From the NCBI GenBank assembly GCA_045646905.1, contig JAZRLP010000012.1, positions 7,935 to 71,934 on the forward strand: a DNA stretch of 64,000 nt. Reading direction: 5' to 3'. Below, in pieces: positions 17,849 to 26,945 of the stretch. Below the pieces are notes generated by a model. That model saw only the letters and a program-made list of their open reading frames with translations, was not told where the DNA came from and ran no database searches. Both the position numbers and the translations under genes were made by a program. Positions within the stretch are counted from its first letter, which is position 1, and each line of letters opens with the position of its first letter. Origin of the DNA: RGIG4079 sp045646905 (GTDB lineage Bacteria; Bacteroidota; Bacteroidia; Bacteroidales; Muribaculaceae).

Positions 17849-18865
17849 TTACTTCTCCTCTATATCTTTTAAACTATCAATAGCTTCGTCTAATCCTTGC
17901 TCTGCTGCTTTGCGAGCCCATTTCACCGCTTCGGCATAGTTTTCCGGAACCCCAAAACCTTTGTAATAGCAATACCCAAGAGCAAATTGCGCTTCGGCTA
18001 ATCCTTGCTCGGCTGCTTTGCGAAACCATTTCACTGCTTCGGTGAAGTCTTCCGGCACCCCATAGCCTTTAGCATAGCAATTCCCAAGTATATATTGCGC
18101 ATTGGCATGTCCTTGCTCTGCTGCTTCGAGAACCCATCTCACTGCTTCTTCATATCCTTGCTCTGCCGCTTTACAATACCATTTCACTGCTTCGGCGTCG
18201 TCTTCCGGCACTCCATAGCCTTTAGCATAGCACTCCCCAAGTGCATATTGCGCTTCGGCATCTCCTTGCTCTGCTGCTTTGCGAAACCATTTCACTGCTT
18301 CGGTGAAGTCTTCCGGCACCCCATAGCCTTTAGCATAGCACCCCCCAAGTGCATATTGCGCTTCGACAAGTCCTTGCTCTGCTGCTTTGCGTAACCATTT
18401 CACTGCTTCGGTGAAGTCTTCCGGCACCTCATAGCCTTTAGCATAGCACACCCCAAGAGCAAATTGCGCTTCGGCTAATCCTTGCTCGGCTGCTTTGCGA
18501 AACCATTTCACTGCTTCGGTGAAGTCTTCCGGCACTCCATAGCCTTCAAAATAGCACATCCCAAGTAGGAATTGCGCTTTGGCATGTCCTTGCTCTGCTG
18601 CTTTGCGAAACCATTTCACCGCTTCGGCGTCGTCTTCCGGCACTCCATAGCCTTCAAGATAGCACTCCCCAAGAGCAAATTGTGCTTCGGCTTGTCCTTG
18701 ATTCGCAGCTTTGCGATACCATTTTACTGCTTCTGTATAATTTCCCGCCTTATAATAATTCACTCCTTTATTAAAATTCTGTTCGGCTGTTTGAGCCGAA
18801 ATGACTTTACAAGAGAACAATAATGATAATACCAAAAGTACCAATTTTAAATTTTGCATACACAT
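17849..18865 (-). CDS. Secreted SEL1-like repeat protein
   Basis: 338 residues from ATG 18865 (ATG 18859, two codons later, is equally possible). A signal peptide (LKLVLLVLSLLFSCKVISAQ) precedes about eight SEL1-type TPR units of 36 residues (pattern AEAQFALGxCYxKGYGVPEDxxEAVKWFRKAAEQG). One unit near the C-terminal third is shortened to about 20 residues (YEEAVRWVLEAAEQG). The 108-bp DNA units are nearly identical, pointing to recent duplication or gene conversion. SEL1 arrays usually bind proteins. An upstream in-frame start at 18937 lies inside the structured leader and is not preferred. The leader and its promoter are given separately. Confidence 0.85.
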   Translation of the reverse strand: MCMQNLKLVLLVLSLLFSCKVISAQTAEQNFNKGVNYYKAGNYTEAVKWYRKAANQGQAEAQFALGECYLEGYGVPEDDAEAVKWFRKAAEQGHAKAQFLLGMCYFEGYGVPEDFTEAVKWFRKAAEQGLAEAQFALGVCYAKGYEVPEDFTEAVKWLRKAAEQGLVEAQYALGGCYAKGYGVPEDFTEAVKWFRKAAEQGDAEAQYALGECYAKGYGVPEDDAEAVKWYCKAAEQGYEEAVRWVLEAAEQGHANAQYILGNCYAKGYGVPEDFTEAVKWFRKAAEQGLAEAQFALGYCYYKGFGVPENYAEAVKWARKAAEQGLDEAIDSLKDIEEK

Positions 18866-19177
18866 GTTATTTTGTGTGCCTCCTACGTCCCCTAATTTGG
18901 CATTAAAATTATTTATAAAACAGAAAGCGTAGGACATTGTTCAGTCTATTTCATCTGAGGCATCGCCAAACGCCCAATCGGTAATAAACAGTCCACTCCC
19001 ACGCTTTATCGAATATCTCGACCCTTTTAGGGAAATGGATATACGACAAACATGAACGTCTTAAACTGCTTAACCCTACCGATTAAAATTTGGCGAATTT
19101 CAGATGAAGGATAAAGCTAAAAACGCTTCCTAAATATATCTCCTATGGAAAAGGACAACTCTTTGCCTCCCATAAGA
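18866..19177 (-). promoter_or_regulatory. Candidate structured 5' leader RNA (copy 1) of the SEL1 gene
   Basis: About 310 nt between a promoter and the SEL1 start fold, by eye, into: a small AAGC/GCTT hairpin (near 19111-19129); a long rod with pairs 18950-18958/19100-19108 (TTCATCTGA/TCAGATGAA), 18963-18970/19089-19096 (TCGCCAAA/TTTGGCGA), 18976-18983/19077-19084 and 18987-18996/19061-19071; and a last hairpin TCCTACG/CGTAGGA near 18880-18935. The 18987/19061 helix is continuous only on the minus strand, where mismatches become G-U pairs. A second, diverged copy precedes the gene at 36827-37183. Known families were not matched by eye. Confidence 0.55.
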
Positions 19178-19183
19178 TTGATG

Positions 19184-19215
19184 CAAAGATAATGCAAGCA
19201 AAATGCAAATGCAAG
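19184..19215 (-). promoter_or_regulatory. Promoter of the SEL1 gene and its leader
   Basis: On the minus strand CTTG, 20 nt, TATCTTTG: a good Bacteroidota -33/-7 pair. Transcription would start near 19177. Confidence 0.65.
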
Positions 19216-19254
19216 AAAAAAACGAAGTTTTTAACTATCCTTCTAATTAAGCAC

Positions 19255-19288
19255 AAAAGCGAGCAACCCTGCATGGATTGCTCGCTTT
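19255..19288 (-). terminator. Terminator after the CUB/Fn3 T9SS gene
   Basis: AAGCGAGCAA and TTGCTCGCTT form a 10-bp stem with an 11-nt loop; on the minus strand it is followed by TTTTGTG. Confidence 0.8.
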
Positions 19289-19327
19289 GTTATTGAGAAC
19301 AATGAGAGATTATCTCTCAATATTCAA

Positions 19328-22099
19328 TTACTTTACAATTACTTTTGACACTTTGCTTCCTTGAACCTTTATGAAGATGCCGTTTGATGGACGGGCTACT
19401 TTCACACCTTGAAGGTTATAATATTCAATAGGAGCATTTACATCGTCAACCACTACACCTTCTACCCCTGCCGATGGCAAGAAGAGCATTTTGGTTGTAG
19501 GAAGATGTTTTTCGCAATCCCAACCAAATAGTGCATTGTGGTCAATAGTTTCGGTATCATCCCATGGGGAGTCGAAACGAGTGCGCAAAGGAGCGTTAGC
19601 GATATCATAGCAGTAGTCACCTTGGAAAGTTACACCCTCAAATTGAGTTCCAGGAGCATCTTTAAACACCATTATAGCAAGCGTACCACCTTTATATTCA
19701 TATCCTTCGGGGAATTGGATAGTCCATTCCTTATCGGTAGTTTTCACAGGCACATTGCCCTCAAATACCAATGTCATTTCATCTGATTTGAGGTTTGATG
19801 CGCGAAGGTCGGTTCTATCGGTTTCGGCAACCCACACTTTTACTGGTACATCGGGATAGTTGCTTGTTACCTCATAATATGGGAATGAGATCATTTTGAG
19901 CACACCGCTTTCAACGCCTATCTCTTCGGCATAATAAAGTGTTTGCGACACCGATTGATGCGACATAAATGAAGCAGGACACACGAGGAATTCATCGTCA
20001 CCATTACCTATTTGAACAAATTTGCTACCTTTAGCAACAACATTTACATCGTGAACGGCAATGTTATTTGTTGTATTTTCATCTTTGGCACATTCAATAG
20101 TGGCTGTAAGTTTCATTTCGCCCACACTTTGATGAGTGATTTCCACCTCAATATTTGCCATTACAGCAGGAGCAACATCAACACCGGCAGCCTGTGCTAC
20201 TACTGTGCCATTCGCATCTTTTACAACAACTTTATAATCGGCAGCTGCTACGAGCGATGCTCCCTTATTAAGCACTTTCGCTTCATATTTCGATGCAACA
20301 CCTTGCTCGGCATAGAGTTCGCCTGTGAATGCGCTCAATTCCAAGTCATGAGCACTCTTTTCGGTAGATGTCACTGTTGCAACCCAACCAGTATAGCGAT
20401 CCATAATATCTGATTCAAACACAAAAGTCAATGCACCATCGCTGCTTGTTGACTCCAACGATTTCAAGTCAAATGGAACAATTGTTGCCGAATACTCGCC
20501 AATTTTTGGAGCTTTCACACTTGAACCGTTGAAGATAGTCAATTTATCATATGGTTCGATGTCAAAATTTTGGAATTCAACCTTAACAACGCCATTAGCG
20601 CTTGCTGGACGAATTACGAGTGTATCATTTTCAGAATTTGGATAACTTGCTTTAGGACCACCAGCATCATAGAATGTATATGATTTACCATTTTCAACAA
20701 CTGCTTCACCAGTCATCATCACAATCCAGTCGGCAGGCTTCACCATGATAGGAGCTGATGTAGTTACCACACCATCACCCACCTCATTAACTGCATAGAT
20801 AGAATAGGTGTAAGTACCAAACGATGGAGCATCGGCAAATGAAGTTGATGTTACTTGAAACTTTGTAGAAGTAGTTCCCGATATGCGATTAATCACATAT
20901 TTTGTAACGCTTGCTGGGTCATATTCACCACCAAATGCGCCTTCGATGGGAGCACCCCACGACAATAGTGCCTTGCTATCACCTTGTTCAACTTTGAAAT
21001 TAACAACTGCACCAGGAGCATTTGCGCCCACATAAGCACCAACTGGGTCGGTATCGGCACCACCATCACCCTTGCTATTGAAAGGAACTATTTTATAGTT
21101 ATGCGAACCAGCCGAGAGTCCTTTATCTTCATATGACACAGCCTGTCCTGCATCGGCTATTGTATAGTTAATAGTTGCAACGAGTGCATCATCGCGATAT
21201 ATTTTCACACCCGAGAAATCGGTCAAAGCATTACCTTGGATATCAACCGATGGGTTTACCCATGAAATGGTCATATCGTTACCTTTTGCAATGGCTTTGC
21301 GATTGGTAACACGGTCGGGGCTGCCTACTGGAGCATTAATCCATGGAATAACCATACTGTTGGTGCTATCATAGCCCTCTTTACCTATAAATTGCACAGG
21401 TATTGCTTCGCCAGTTTTAGGATTAATCTCAAAGAGTGCATATGTGCCGTTATCGGCCCAATACAACTTATTGGTATAACGGTCAAACTCCATACTTTGA
21501 GTATAACTTGGACCATACCCAAGCACACCCACAGCCGATACTTTTGCTGTGTTCTTATCTATTTTATAGAGATTACCATCGGGGCTCACACCATACATTT
21601 GTCCGTTGGCATCACACGCGATAGCCAACATTTCGGCTGCTGTGCCCGATGCATCAAAGGTGCCAACTGTTGCCAAGGCTCCAGTCGATAAATTTATCTT
21701 CACCAATGTTTTTGTTGAACGCAAGCCAAACATAGTGTTAGTTTGGTGATCGTAGGTCATATCGTGTAATTGAGTGCCACCGCTCACGATTAATGTGCGT
21801 TCACCAGTTTCGAGGTCGATAGTGTAAAGACCTTCAACAGTTGATTGAGTGCCTGGTTTTGTTACTTGAGCATACCATTTATAGTTATAATATGCACCTG
21901 CATAAACATTACCCAACTTACTTTGGTCGGCAATAAGTGTTACTGCACGGGGATTATTACTGGGGTACTTAATAGGGCCTGTAACAACCTTACCCTGTAC
22001 ATTTTGCCAACTACGATAGGCGTAGATTGTAGTTTGAGCGCTGACTGTTGCCACCGTTGCCAATAACGCAACAGCCAAGCTAAAAATTAGTTTTTTCAT
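19328..22099 (-). CDS. Secreted propeller/Fn3/CUB-domain protein with T9SS-like tail
   Basis: 923 residues. A signal peptide (ending TVSAQ) is followed at about 25-260 by repeats reading YTIDLETGERT, VKINLSTGALATVGTFD, YKIDKNTAKVSAVG and FEINPKTGEA, the look of a small beta-propeller. Fibronectin type III units lie at about 265-455 (MTISWVNPSVD, ALLSWGAPIEGAF). A CUB-like domain (about 465-590) has YDKLTIFNGSS and LTFVFESD. A CARDB-like segment (about 595-690) precedes a domain with Trp/Asp-rich ends. The last about 30 residues (YYNLQGVKVARP...SKVIVK) match a short T9SS type-A tail. Predicted surface-anchored; ligand unknown. It is not in an operon with the AraC gene because its own promoter lies between them. 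Confidence 0.8.
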   Translation of the reverse strand: MKKLIFSLAVALLATVATVSAQTTIYAYRSWQNVQGKVVTGPIKYPSNNPRAVTLIADQSKLGNVYAGAYYNYKWYAQVTKPGTQSTVEGLYTIDLETGERTLIVSGGTQLHDMTYDHQTNTMFGLRSTKTLVKINLSTGALATVGTFDASGTAAEMLAIACDANGQMYGVSPDGNLYKIDKNTAKVSAVGVLGYGPSYTQSMEFDRYTNKLYWADNGTYALFEINPKTGEAIPVQFIGKEGYDSTNSMVIPWINAPVGSPDRVTNRKAIAKGNDMTISWVNPSVDIQGNALTDFSGVKIYRDDALVATINYTIADAGQAVSYEDKGLSAGSHNYKIVPFNSKGDGGADTDPVGAYVGANAPGAVVNFKVEQGDSKALLSWGAPIEGAFGGEYDPASVTKYVINRISGTTSTKFQVTSTSFADAPSFGTYTYSIYAVNEVGDGVVTTSAPIMVKPADWIVMMTGEAVVENGKSYTFYDAGGPKASYPNSENDTLVIRPASANGVVKVEFQNFDIEPYDKLTIFNGSSVKAPKIGEYSATIVPFDLKSLESTSSDGALTFVFESDIMDRYTGWVATVTSTEKSAHDLELSAFTGELYAEQGVASKYEAKVLNKGASLVAAADYKVVVKDANGTVVAQAAGVDVAPAVMANIEVEITHQSVGEMKLTATIECAKDENTTNNIAVHDVNVVAKGSKFVQIGNGDDEFLVCPASFMSHQSVSQTLYYAEEIGVESGVLKMISFPYYEVTSNYPDVPVKVWVAETDRTDLRASNLKSDEMTLVFEGNVPVKTTDKEWTIQFPEGYEYKGGTLAIMVFKDAPGTQFEGVTFQGDYCYDIANAPLRTRFDSPWDDTETIDHNALFGWDCEKHLPTTKMLFLPSAGVEGVVVDDVNAPIEYYNLQGVKVARPSNGIFIKVQGSKVSKVIVK

Positions 22100-22129
22100 T
22101 AGATATATTTTAAAAAATTAAATAAGGCA

Positions 22130-22161
22130 CAAAGATACACAATTTTAGTTTATACACCAAC
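22130..22161 (-). promoter_or_regulatory. Promoter of the CUB/Fn3 T9SS gene
   Basis: Minus strand GTTG, 20 nt, TATCTTTG, 31 nt before the start codon. Confidence 0.65.
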
Positions 22162-22176
22162 CCACACAAAAAACAT

Positions 22177-23040
22177 TTATGAATGCAATAATTTAAACTC
22201 TTTGGGAGAAATGCCTGTATATAGTTTAAAATATTTACGAAATGTATATTGCTCGGGGAAGGACAATTCTTGTGCCACCTCTTTTATTGATAGGTTGCTC
22301 ATTCGCAACAACTTCTTTGCTTGATTTATTGTCACAACCGCAATCCACTCCGATGGAGTGCGATTAGACACACTCTTGATGATTCTCGTGAAATGATTAG
22401 GAGAAAAATTTAACGCATCGGCATAGAATTTGACCTGTCTGTGGCGTTTAAAATGCTGAAACAACAAGAAAACAAATTTAATCATAATATCTCTACCCTT
22501 ATCTTTCTCCTCTTGAATGAAATCGTTTTGGCGCAAAAATATTTTTGAATATTCCATTATCGAAACCTGTTCCATCAATGTTATAATATTCTTTATTACT
22601 TGATATTGCTTGGAAGAAACATCGGTTTTTAATAACACTTCTTTATACTCATCGATATGGCTCTTATTGCGCAAAAGTATCGCTTGTTCCTTATCATTGC
22701 AAGTGCTATAAAACTTATTTTGTCGCAAAAACTCTTGCACTACCCCAATATTTTTTTCGGCAACAGGAGCAAGAACATCCATATCCTCTTCAAAAATAGT
22801 TACAACATCAAAATTATCATATTCCTTTAATTTATTTATCTGCACAAGTGGAGATTTCACAAATGCATCTCCGGCATTAAGTTTACACAACCGATCATTC
22901 ACCTTCATTTCACACACTCCACTCACACAAAGATAGAGTCCAAAATACAAATCGTTTCCCATATAATCAAGCTTATTTACTTCACAAAGATAATAATTTT
23001 GCCTAAACAAATCGCTGAAATATAGTCGTTTTAAAATCAA
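22177..23040 (-). CDS. AraC-family transcriptional regulator
   Basis: 287 residues. The N-terminal part (about 25-110) is cupin-like (LYFGLYLCVSGVCEMKVND, LNAGDAFVKSP), a ligand-sensing fold. The C-terminal 100 residues hold two helix-turn-helix motifs of AraC type (FYADALNFSPNHFTRIIK; SIKEVAQELSFPEQYTFRKY, GISPKEF). It is transcribed away from the TolC-HlyD-ABC operon with 93 bp between start codons, so it is the obvious candidate to control that exporter, possibly in response to an exported compound. Confidence 0.88.
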   Translation of the reverse strand: MILKRLYFSDLFRQNYYLCEVNKLDYMGNDLYFGLYLCVSGVCEMKVNDRLCKLNAGDAFVKSPLVQINKLKEYDNFDVVTIFEEDMDVLAPVAEKNIGVVQEFLRQNKFYSTCNDKEQAILLRNKSHIDEYKEVLLKTDVSSKQYQVIKNIITLMEQVSIMEYSKIFLRQNDFIQEEKDKGRDIMIKFVFLLFQHFKRHRQVKFYADALNFSPNHFTRIIKSVSNRTPSEWIAVVTINQAKKLLRMSNLSIKEVAQELSFPEQYTFRKYFKLYTGISPKEFKLLHS

Positions 23041-23101
23041 AAAGGAGTATTTTGCTCAATTTATGAATATAATTGACATTTTTTCATCACCAACACTCAT
23101 A

Positions 23102-23109
23102 TATCTTTG
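23102..23109 (+). promoter_or_regulatory. -7 box of the exporter operon
   Basis: TATCTTTG 25 nt before the tolC-like start codon. No good -33 box at the right distance, consistent with activation by the neighbouring AraC protein. Confidence 0.6.
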
Positions 23110-23133
23110 TAAAAAAATTTAATAGATAAAATT

Positions 23134-24414
23134 ATGAAGCATTTTTGTTTATTATGCAGCATGATATTAGTTGCAATATCTTCATCGCATGCTCAATCAC
23201 TCGAGGAGTGCCACAAACTTGCAAGCGAGCACTATCCCGAGATTAAGCAATATGACCTAATCTCACTTACCGAGCAATACAACTTATCAAATGCCGCAAA
23301 AGCTTGGCTCCCTCAAATCTCAATATCAGGACAAGCATCTTACCAATCGGCTACGCCCACCTACCCCGAGGCATTTAAATCTATTATGCAAGCCAACGGA
23401 ATGGATATGGTGGGGATTAGAAAAGATCAATATAAGATAGGTATTGATGTGTCGCAAAACATTTGGGACGGGGGCAAATCAAAAGCATCAAAGGCTATAA
23501 CAATCGCCGAGGCTAACGAACAACGCCTGCATACCGATGTTTCGCTCTACGATCTTCAAGCACGCGTCAACAACATATATTTCGGCATATTACTCCTCGA
23601 AGAGCGCATCACGCAAACTAATGCTTTAATTGCCCTGCTTGACAACAATCTTTCACGCATGCGCACTTATCACAATAACGGAGTGGCAACTCAAGCAGAT
23701 GTGGATATAATTGAAGCCGAACTATTAACAGCAAAGCAAACCCTTAACCAACTCGAATCATCGCGCGCAAGTTATCGACACATGTTAGAAACTTTTATTG
23801 GGAAGCCTCTCACCTCCGAAAAATTAGAACGACCAACAATGACGAGCATCAGCAGTCGCACATCGGCACGACCTGAATTGGATTTCTTTAATGCTCAAAA
23901 AAATAAAATCGATGCTCAACGCAATGCAATTAATGCCTCTCTTATGCCACAAGTGAGTGCTTTTGCTCAAGGATATTATGGCTACCCTGGAATGGATATG
24001 TTTAAAAGTATGCGCTCGGCCGATTGGAGCCTAAATGCTATTATCGGTGTTAAAATGTCGTGGAACTTTGGCGCTTTTTACACCAAAAACAACAACATTG
24101 AAAAACTTAATATCGCGCAAAAACAAATAGATATTCAACGAGATGTTTTTCTTTTCAATACCGAAATCCAAACAACCCATTACGACGAAGAAATTATAAG
24201 ACTGCGCAAAACCATTGAAGAAGACAGTCGCATCGTTGAACTACGAAGCAATGTGAGAATGGCAGCCGAATCTCAACTTAAAAACGGAGTAATTGATGCC
24301 ACCGATTTGCTTCGCAAGATTACCGATGAGACCACCGCCTCAATCAATCGCAGCACTCACGAAATAGAATTACTACAAGCAATATATAATTTAAAAAACA
24401 TTTTAAATCAATAA
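23134..24414 (+). CDS. TolC-family outer-membrane efflux protein
   Basis: 426 residues with a signal peptide (ending SSSHAQ). Two repeated helical-hairpin regions characteristic of TolC are seen: SLEECHKLASEHYPEIKQYDL at the start, LPQISISGQASYQ, the LYDLQARVNNIYFGILLLEERI helix and the second-half counterpart (ALMPQVSAFAQGYYG-like; SLMPQVSAFAQGYYG). It forms the exit duct for the HlyD/ABC parts encoded directly downstream (3-bp gap). First gene of a six-gene operon. Confidence 0.92.
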   Translation: MKHFCLLCSMILVAISSSHAQSLEECHKLASEHYPEIKQYDLISLTEQYNLSNAAKAWLPQISISGQASYQSATPTYPEAFKSIMQANGMDMVGIRKDQYKIGIDVSQNIWDGGKSKASKAITIAEANEQRLHTDVSLYDLQARVNNIYFGILLLEERITQTNALIALLDNNLSRMRTYHNNGVATQADVDIIEAELLTAKQTLNQLESSRASYRHMLETFIGKPLTSEKLERPTMTSISSRTSARPELDFFNAQKNKIDAQRNAINASLMPQVSAFAQGYYGYPGMDMFKSMRSADWSLNAIIGVKMSWNFGAFYTKNNNIEKLNIAQKQIDIQRDVFLFNTEIQTTHYDEEIIRLRKTIEEDSRIVELRSNVRMAAESQLKNGVIDATDLLRKITDETTASINRSTHEIELLQAIYNLKNILNQ

Positions 24415-24417
24415 GAT

Positions 24418-25302
24418 ATGAAACATATAGCATATTTAGCCATTGCGTTACTCATGGTATCGTGTGGCGAAGAGGCTCAATTTGATGCACAAGGAACATT
24501 TGAGGCTACCGAGGTAGTTGTTTCGGCCGAAGGTGCAGGCAAAATTCTCAAATTTGATGTGTCGGAAGGTTCAACCGTTGAAGCTGGCAAGCAAGTAGGA
24601 GTTATTGACAATATTCAACTCGAACTTAAACGCCAGCAATTAAAGGCTCAACAATCGGCGATACTTAATTCTCGCCCCGATGTAAAAAAACAAGTTGCTT
24701 CTCTTAAAAGTCAAATCTCAAAGCAAAAAGATGAACTCAAACGCGTGGACAATATGTTGCGCGACGGCGCTTCTACTCAAAAACAACACGACGACATAGA
24801 GGCACACATACGCGTGCTTGAGAGCCAATTAGAAGCCACACTCTCTAATCTCAACAACACAAACTTAACTATCAAAGACAATTCTACTGCATTGGATATT
24901 CAGATTGCAGCGCTTGATGACCAAATTGCGAAATGCAACATCTCATCACCCATTAATGGCACTGTATTGGTCAAATATGTCGAAAGCGGCGAACTTGCCA
25001 CAGTGGGTAAACCTCTCATGAAGATTGCCGACCTTGAAAATGTGTATCTTCGTGCTTACTTTACTTCGGACCAATTGGCCGACATTAAACTCGGTGATAC
25101 TGTTACTGTCACTGCCGACTTTGGTGGCGACAAACGATATGATTACAAAGGTCGCATCACATGGATTTCTTCAGAAAGCGAATTCACTCCTAAAACCATT
25201 CAAACCAAAGATTCTCGCGCCAATCTTGTTTATGCAGTTAAGATTGCCGTTAAAAACGATGGTCGCATTAAAATAGGTCTTACAGGCGAAGTGAAATTAT
25301 AA
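24418..25302 (+). CDS. HlyD/YbhG-type membrane fusion lipoprotein
   Basis: 294 residues. Lipoprotein signal ending LMVSC, Cys16. The layout is that of periplasmic adaptors: barrel-sandwich first half (GAGKILKFDVSEGSTVEAGKQVG), a long coiled-coil hairpin (about 70-165), lipoyl second half (ISSPINGTVLVKYVESGELATVGKPL) and a beta-barrel (AYFTSDQLADIKLGD). It bridges the ABC complex and the TolC-like protein. Overall size and operon context resemble E. coli YbhG. Confidence 0.9.
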   Translation: MKHIAYLAIALLMVSCGEEAQFDAQGTFEATEVVVSAEGAGKILKFDVSEGSTVEAGKQVGVIDNIQLELKRQQLKAQQSAILNSRPDVKKQVASLKSQISKQKDELKRVDNMLRDGASTQKQHDDIEAHIRVLESQLEATLSNLNNTNLTIKDNSTALDIQIAALDDQIAKCNISSPINGTVLVKYVESGELATVGKPLMKIADLENVYLRAYFTSDQLADIKLGDTVTVTADFGGDKRYDYKGRITWISSESEFTPKTIQTKDSRANLVYAVKIAVKNDGRIKIGLTGEVKL

Positions 25303-25303
25303 C

Positions 25304-26203
25304 ATGAATGCCATAGAGATACATAATTTGTCAAAAAGTTATGGCAAAGTGCAAGCCCTCAAAAACATTTCGTTTGAGGTGCAACAAGGCGAGCTCTTTG
25401 GGCTTATAGGCCCCGATGGTGCTGGGAAAAGCACACTTTTTCGCCTTCTCACCACTCTACTCAATCCCGATGAGGGGAGTGCCAAAATCGATGGGCTCGA
25501 TATGGTGAAAGACTATCGATTAATTCGTTCGCGAGTGGGCTACATGCCTGGGCGATTTTCACTATACCCCGACTTGTCGGTTGAAGAGAATTTGCAATTT
25601 TTTGCCGCATTGTTTGGCGTGAAAATCGAGGACTCCTACGACCTCATTGCACCTATTTACTCACAAATTGAGTCATTTCGCTCTCGTAAAGCCGGCAAAC
25701 TATCGGGTGGTATGAAACAAAAACTTGCTCTCTCTTGCGCATTAATTCATCGTCCAAGCGTTTTATTTTTAGATGAACCCACCACGGGTGTTGATGCCGT
25801 TTCGCGCAACGAATTTTGGGATATGCTTGCCACTCTTAAAACTCAAGGCATCACTATTCTTGTCTCCACCCCATACATGGATGAGGCCAGTCGATGCGAC
25901 CGCATTGCTCTTTGTAATGAGGGGAGCATATTGAGCATCGACACACCTCAAGGCATTGTTCAACAATTTGACACCCCTATCTACGGCATAAGGGCAAACA
26001 ATATGCTCGCGTTATTAGAATCGGCTCGCAATGCCCAAGGAGTGATTGATTGTTACCCATCGGGCGAATGGCACCACTTGGTTGCAAACACCAATTTTGA
26101 TGTGAGCAAATTTGAATCAGAATTTAATCACATAGATGATTTTATCATAAAATCAATCAAACCCACTATCGAAGATGTGTTTATTAAATTGATGAAAAGA
26201 TGA
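25304..26203 (+). CDS. ABC exporter ATP-binding protein (first ATPase)
   Basis: 299 residues. Walker A GPDGAGKST, Q-loop region (GYMPGRFSLYPDLSVEENL), signature LSGGMKQKL, Walker B VLFLDEPT and D-loop/His-switch region (ILVSTPYMDEA; the usual His is Ser/Thr here, as in the related YbhF half). Corresponds to the N-terminal half of E. coli YbhF, which is one fused protein there. It starts one base after the adaptor gene and overlaps the next ATPase by 4 bp (ATGA), implying translational coupling. Confidence 0.92.
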   Translation: MNAIEIHNLSKSYGKVQALKNISFEVQQGELFGLIGPDGAGKSTLFRLLTTLLNPDEGSAKIDGLDMVKDYRLIRSRVGYMPGRFSLYPDLSVEENLQFFAALFGVKIEDSYDLIAPIYSQIESFRSRKAGKLSGGMKQKLALSCALIHRPSVLFLDEPTTGVDAVSRNEFWDMLATLKTQGITILVSTPYMDEASRCDRIALCNEGSILSIDTPQGIVQQFDTPIYGIRANNMLALLESARNAQGVIDCYPSGEWHHLVANTNFDVSKFESEFNHIDDFIIKSIKPTIEDVFIKLMKR

Positions 26204-26940
26204 GCGACATAGTAATATCGGTAAAAAACCTCACCAAGCAATTTGGCAACTTCGTGGCGGTCGATAACATTTCGTTTGATGTGCAACGAGGAGAGATTTT
26301 TGGTTTTCTTGGTGCAAATGGTGCCGGAAAAACCACTGCAATGCGCATGTTGTGTGGATTAAGTTATCCCTCTTCGGGAAGTGGCACTGTTGCAGGTTAT
26401 GATGTGATGCGAAATGGCGAACAGATAAAACGCCACATAGGATACATGAGCCAACGATTTTCGCTATATAACGACCTCACTGTGTGGGAAAATATGCGCC
26501 TATTTGCCAGCATTTATGGCCTTTCAAAAAAGCAAACCGAGGAGCGCGCAACCGAGTTACTAAATCAACTCAACTTCATGTCGGAGCGCAATACTCTTGT
26601 AGGGTCATTACCACTGGGATGGAAACAAAAACTATCGTTTGTAATTGCTACAATCCATCATCCCGATGTAATTTTTCTCGACGAGCCCACCGGTGGAGTT
26701 GATCCCATTACTCGCCGCCAGTTTTGGGAACTAATATATAAAGCCGCCGAAAATGGAACAACTATATTTGTCACCACTCACTACATGGATGAAGCCGAGT
26801 ATTGTTCACGGGTGTCAATAATGGTTGATGGCAAAATATGTGCTCTCGACACGCCTACACGCCTCAAAGAGCAATATAGCGCCAACTCGATGGATGAGGT
26901 ATTTCGCACATTGGCTCGAGGAGCAAAGAGAGGAGGATAA
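26200..26940 (+). CDS. ABC exporter ATP-binding protein (second ATPase)
   Basis: 246 residues. Walker A GANGAGKTT, Walker B VIFLDEPTGG and the switch His in FVTTHYMDEAEY are intact. The signature motif is the degenerate LPLGWKQKL and not LSGGxxQ. It matches the C-terminal half of YbhF-type proteins, so the two ATPases likely form an asymmetric heterodimer with one canonical and one degenerate site. Confidence 0.92.
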   Translation: MSDIVISVKNLTKQFGNFVAVDNISFDVQRGEIFGFLGANGAGKTTAMRMLCGLSYPSSGSGTVAGYDVMRNGEQIKRHIGYMSQRFSLYNDLTVWENMRLFASIYGLSKKQTEERATELLNQLNFMSERNTLVGSLPLGWKQKLSFVIATIHHPDVIFLDEPTGGVDPITRRQFWELIYKAAENGTTIFVTTHYMDEAEYCSRVSIMVDGKICALDTPTRLKEQYSANSMDEVFRTLARGAKRGG

Positions 26941-26945
26941 TTGTC

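Noticed and set aside
18000..18720. CRISPR-like or satellite array suggested by regular 108-bp repeats
   Set aside because: The repeats keep an open frame and encode SEL1 units of 36 residues; there are no unique spacers.
18940..19130. Possible 6S RNA in front of the SEL1 gene
   Set aside because: The rod shape is similar, but there are two copies, each ending in a hairpin close to a start codon and without its own terminator on the minus strand. A leader fits better. It is not excluded; an Infernal search with 6S models would decide.
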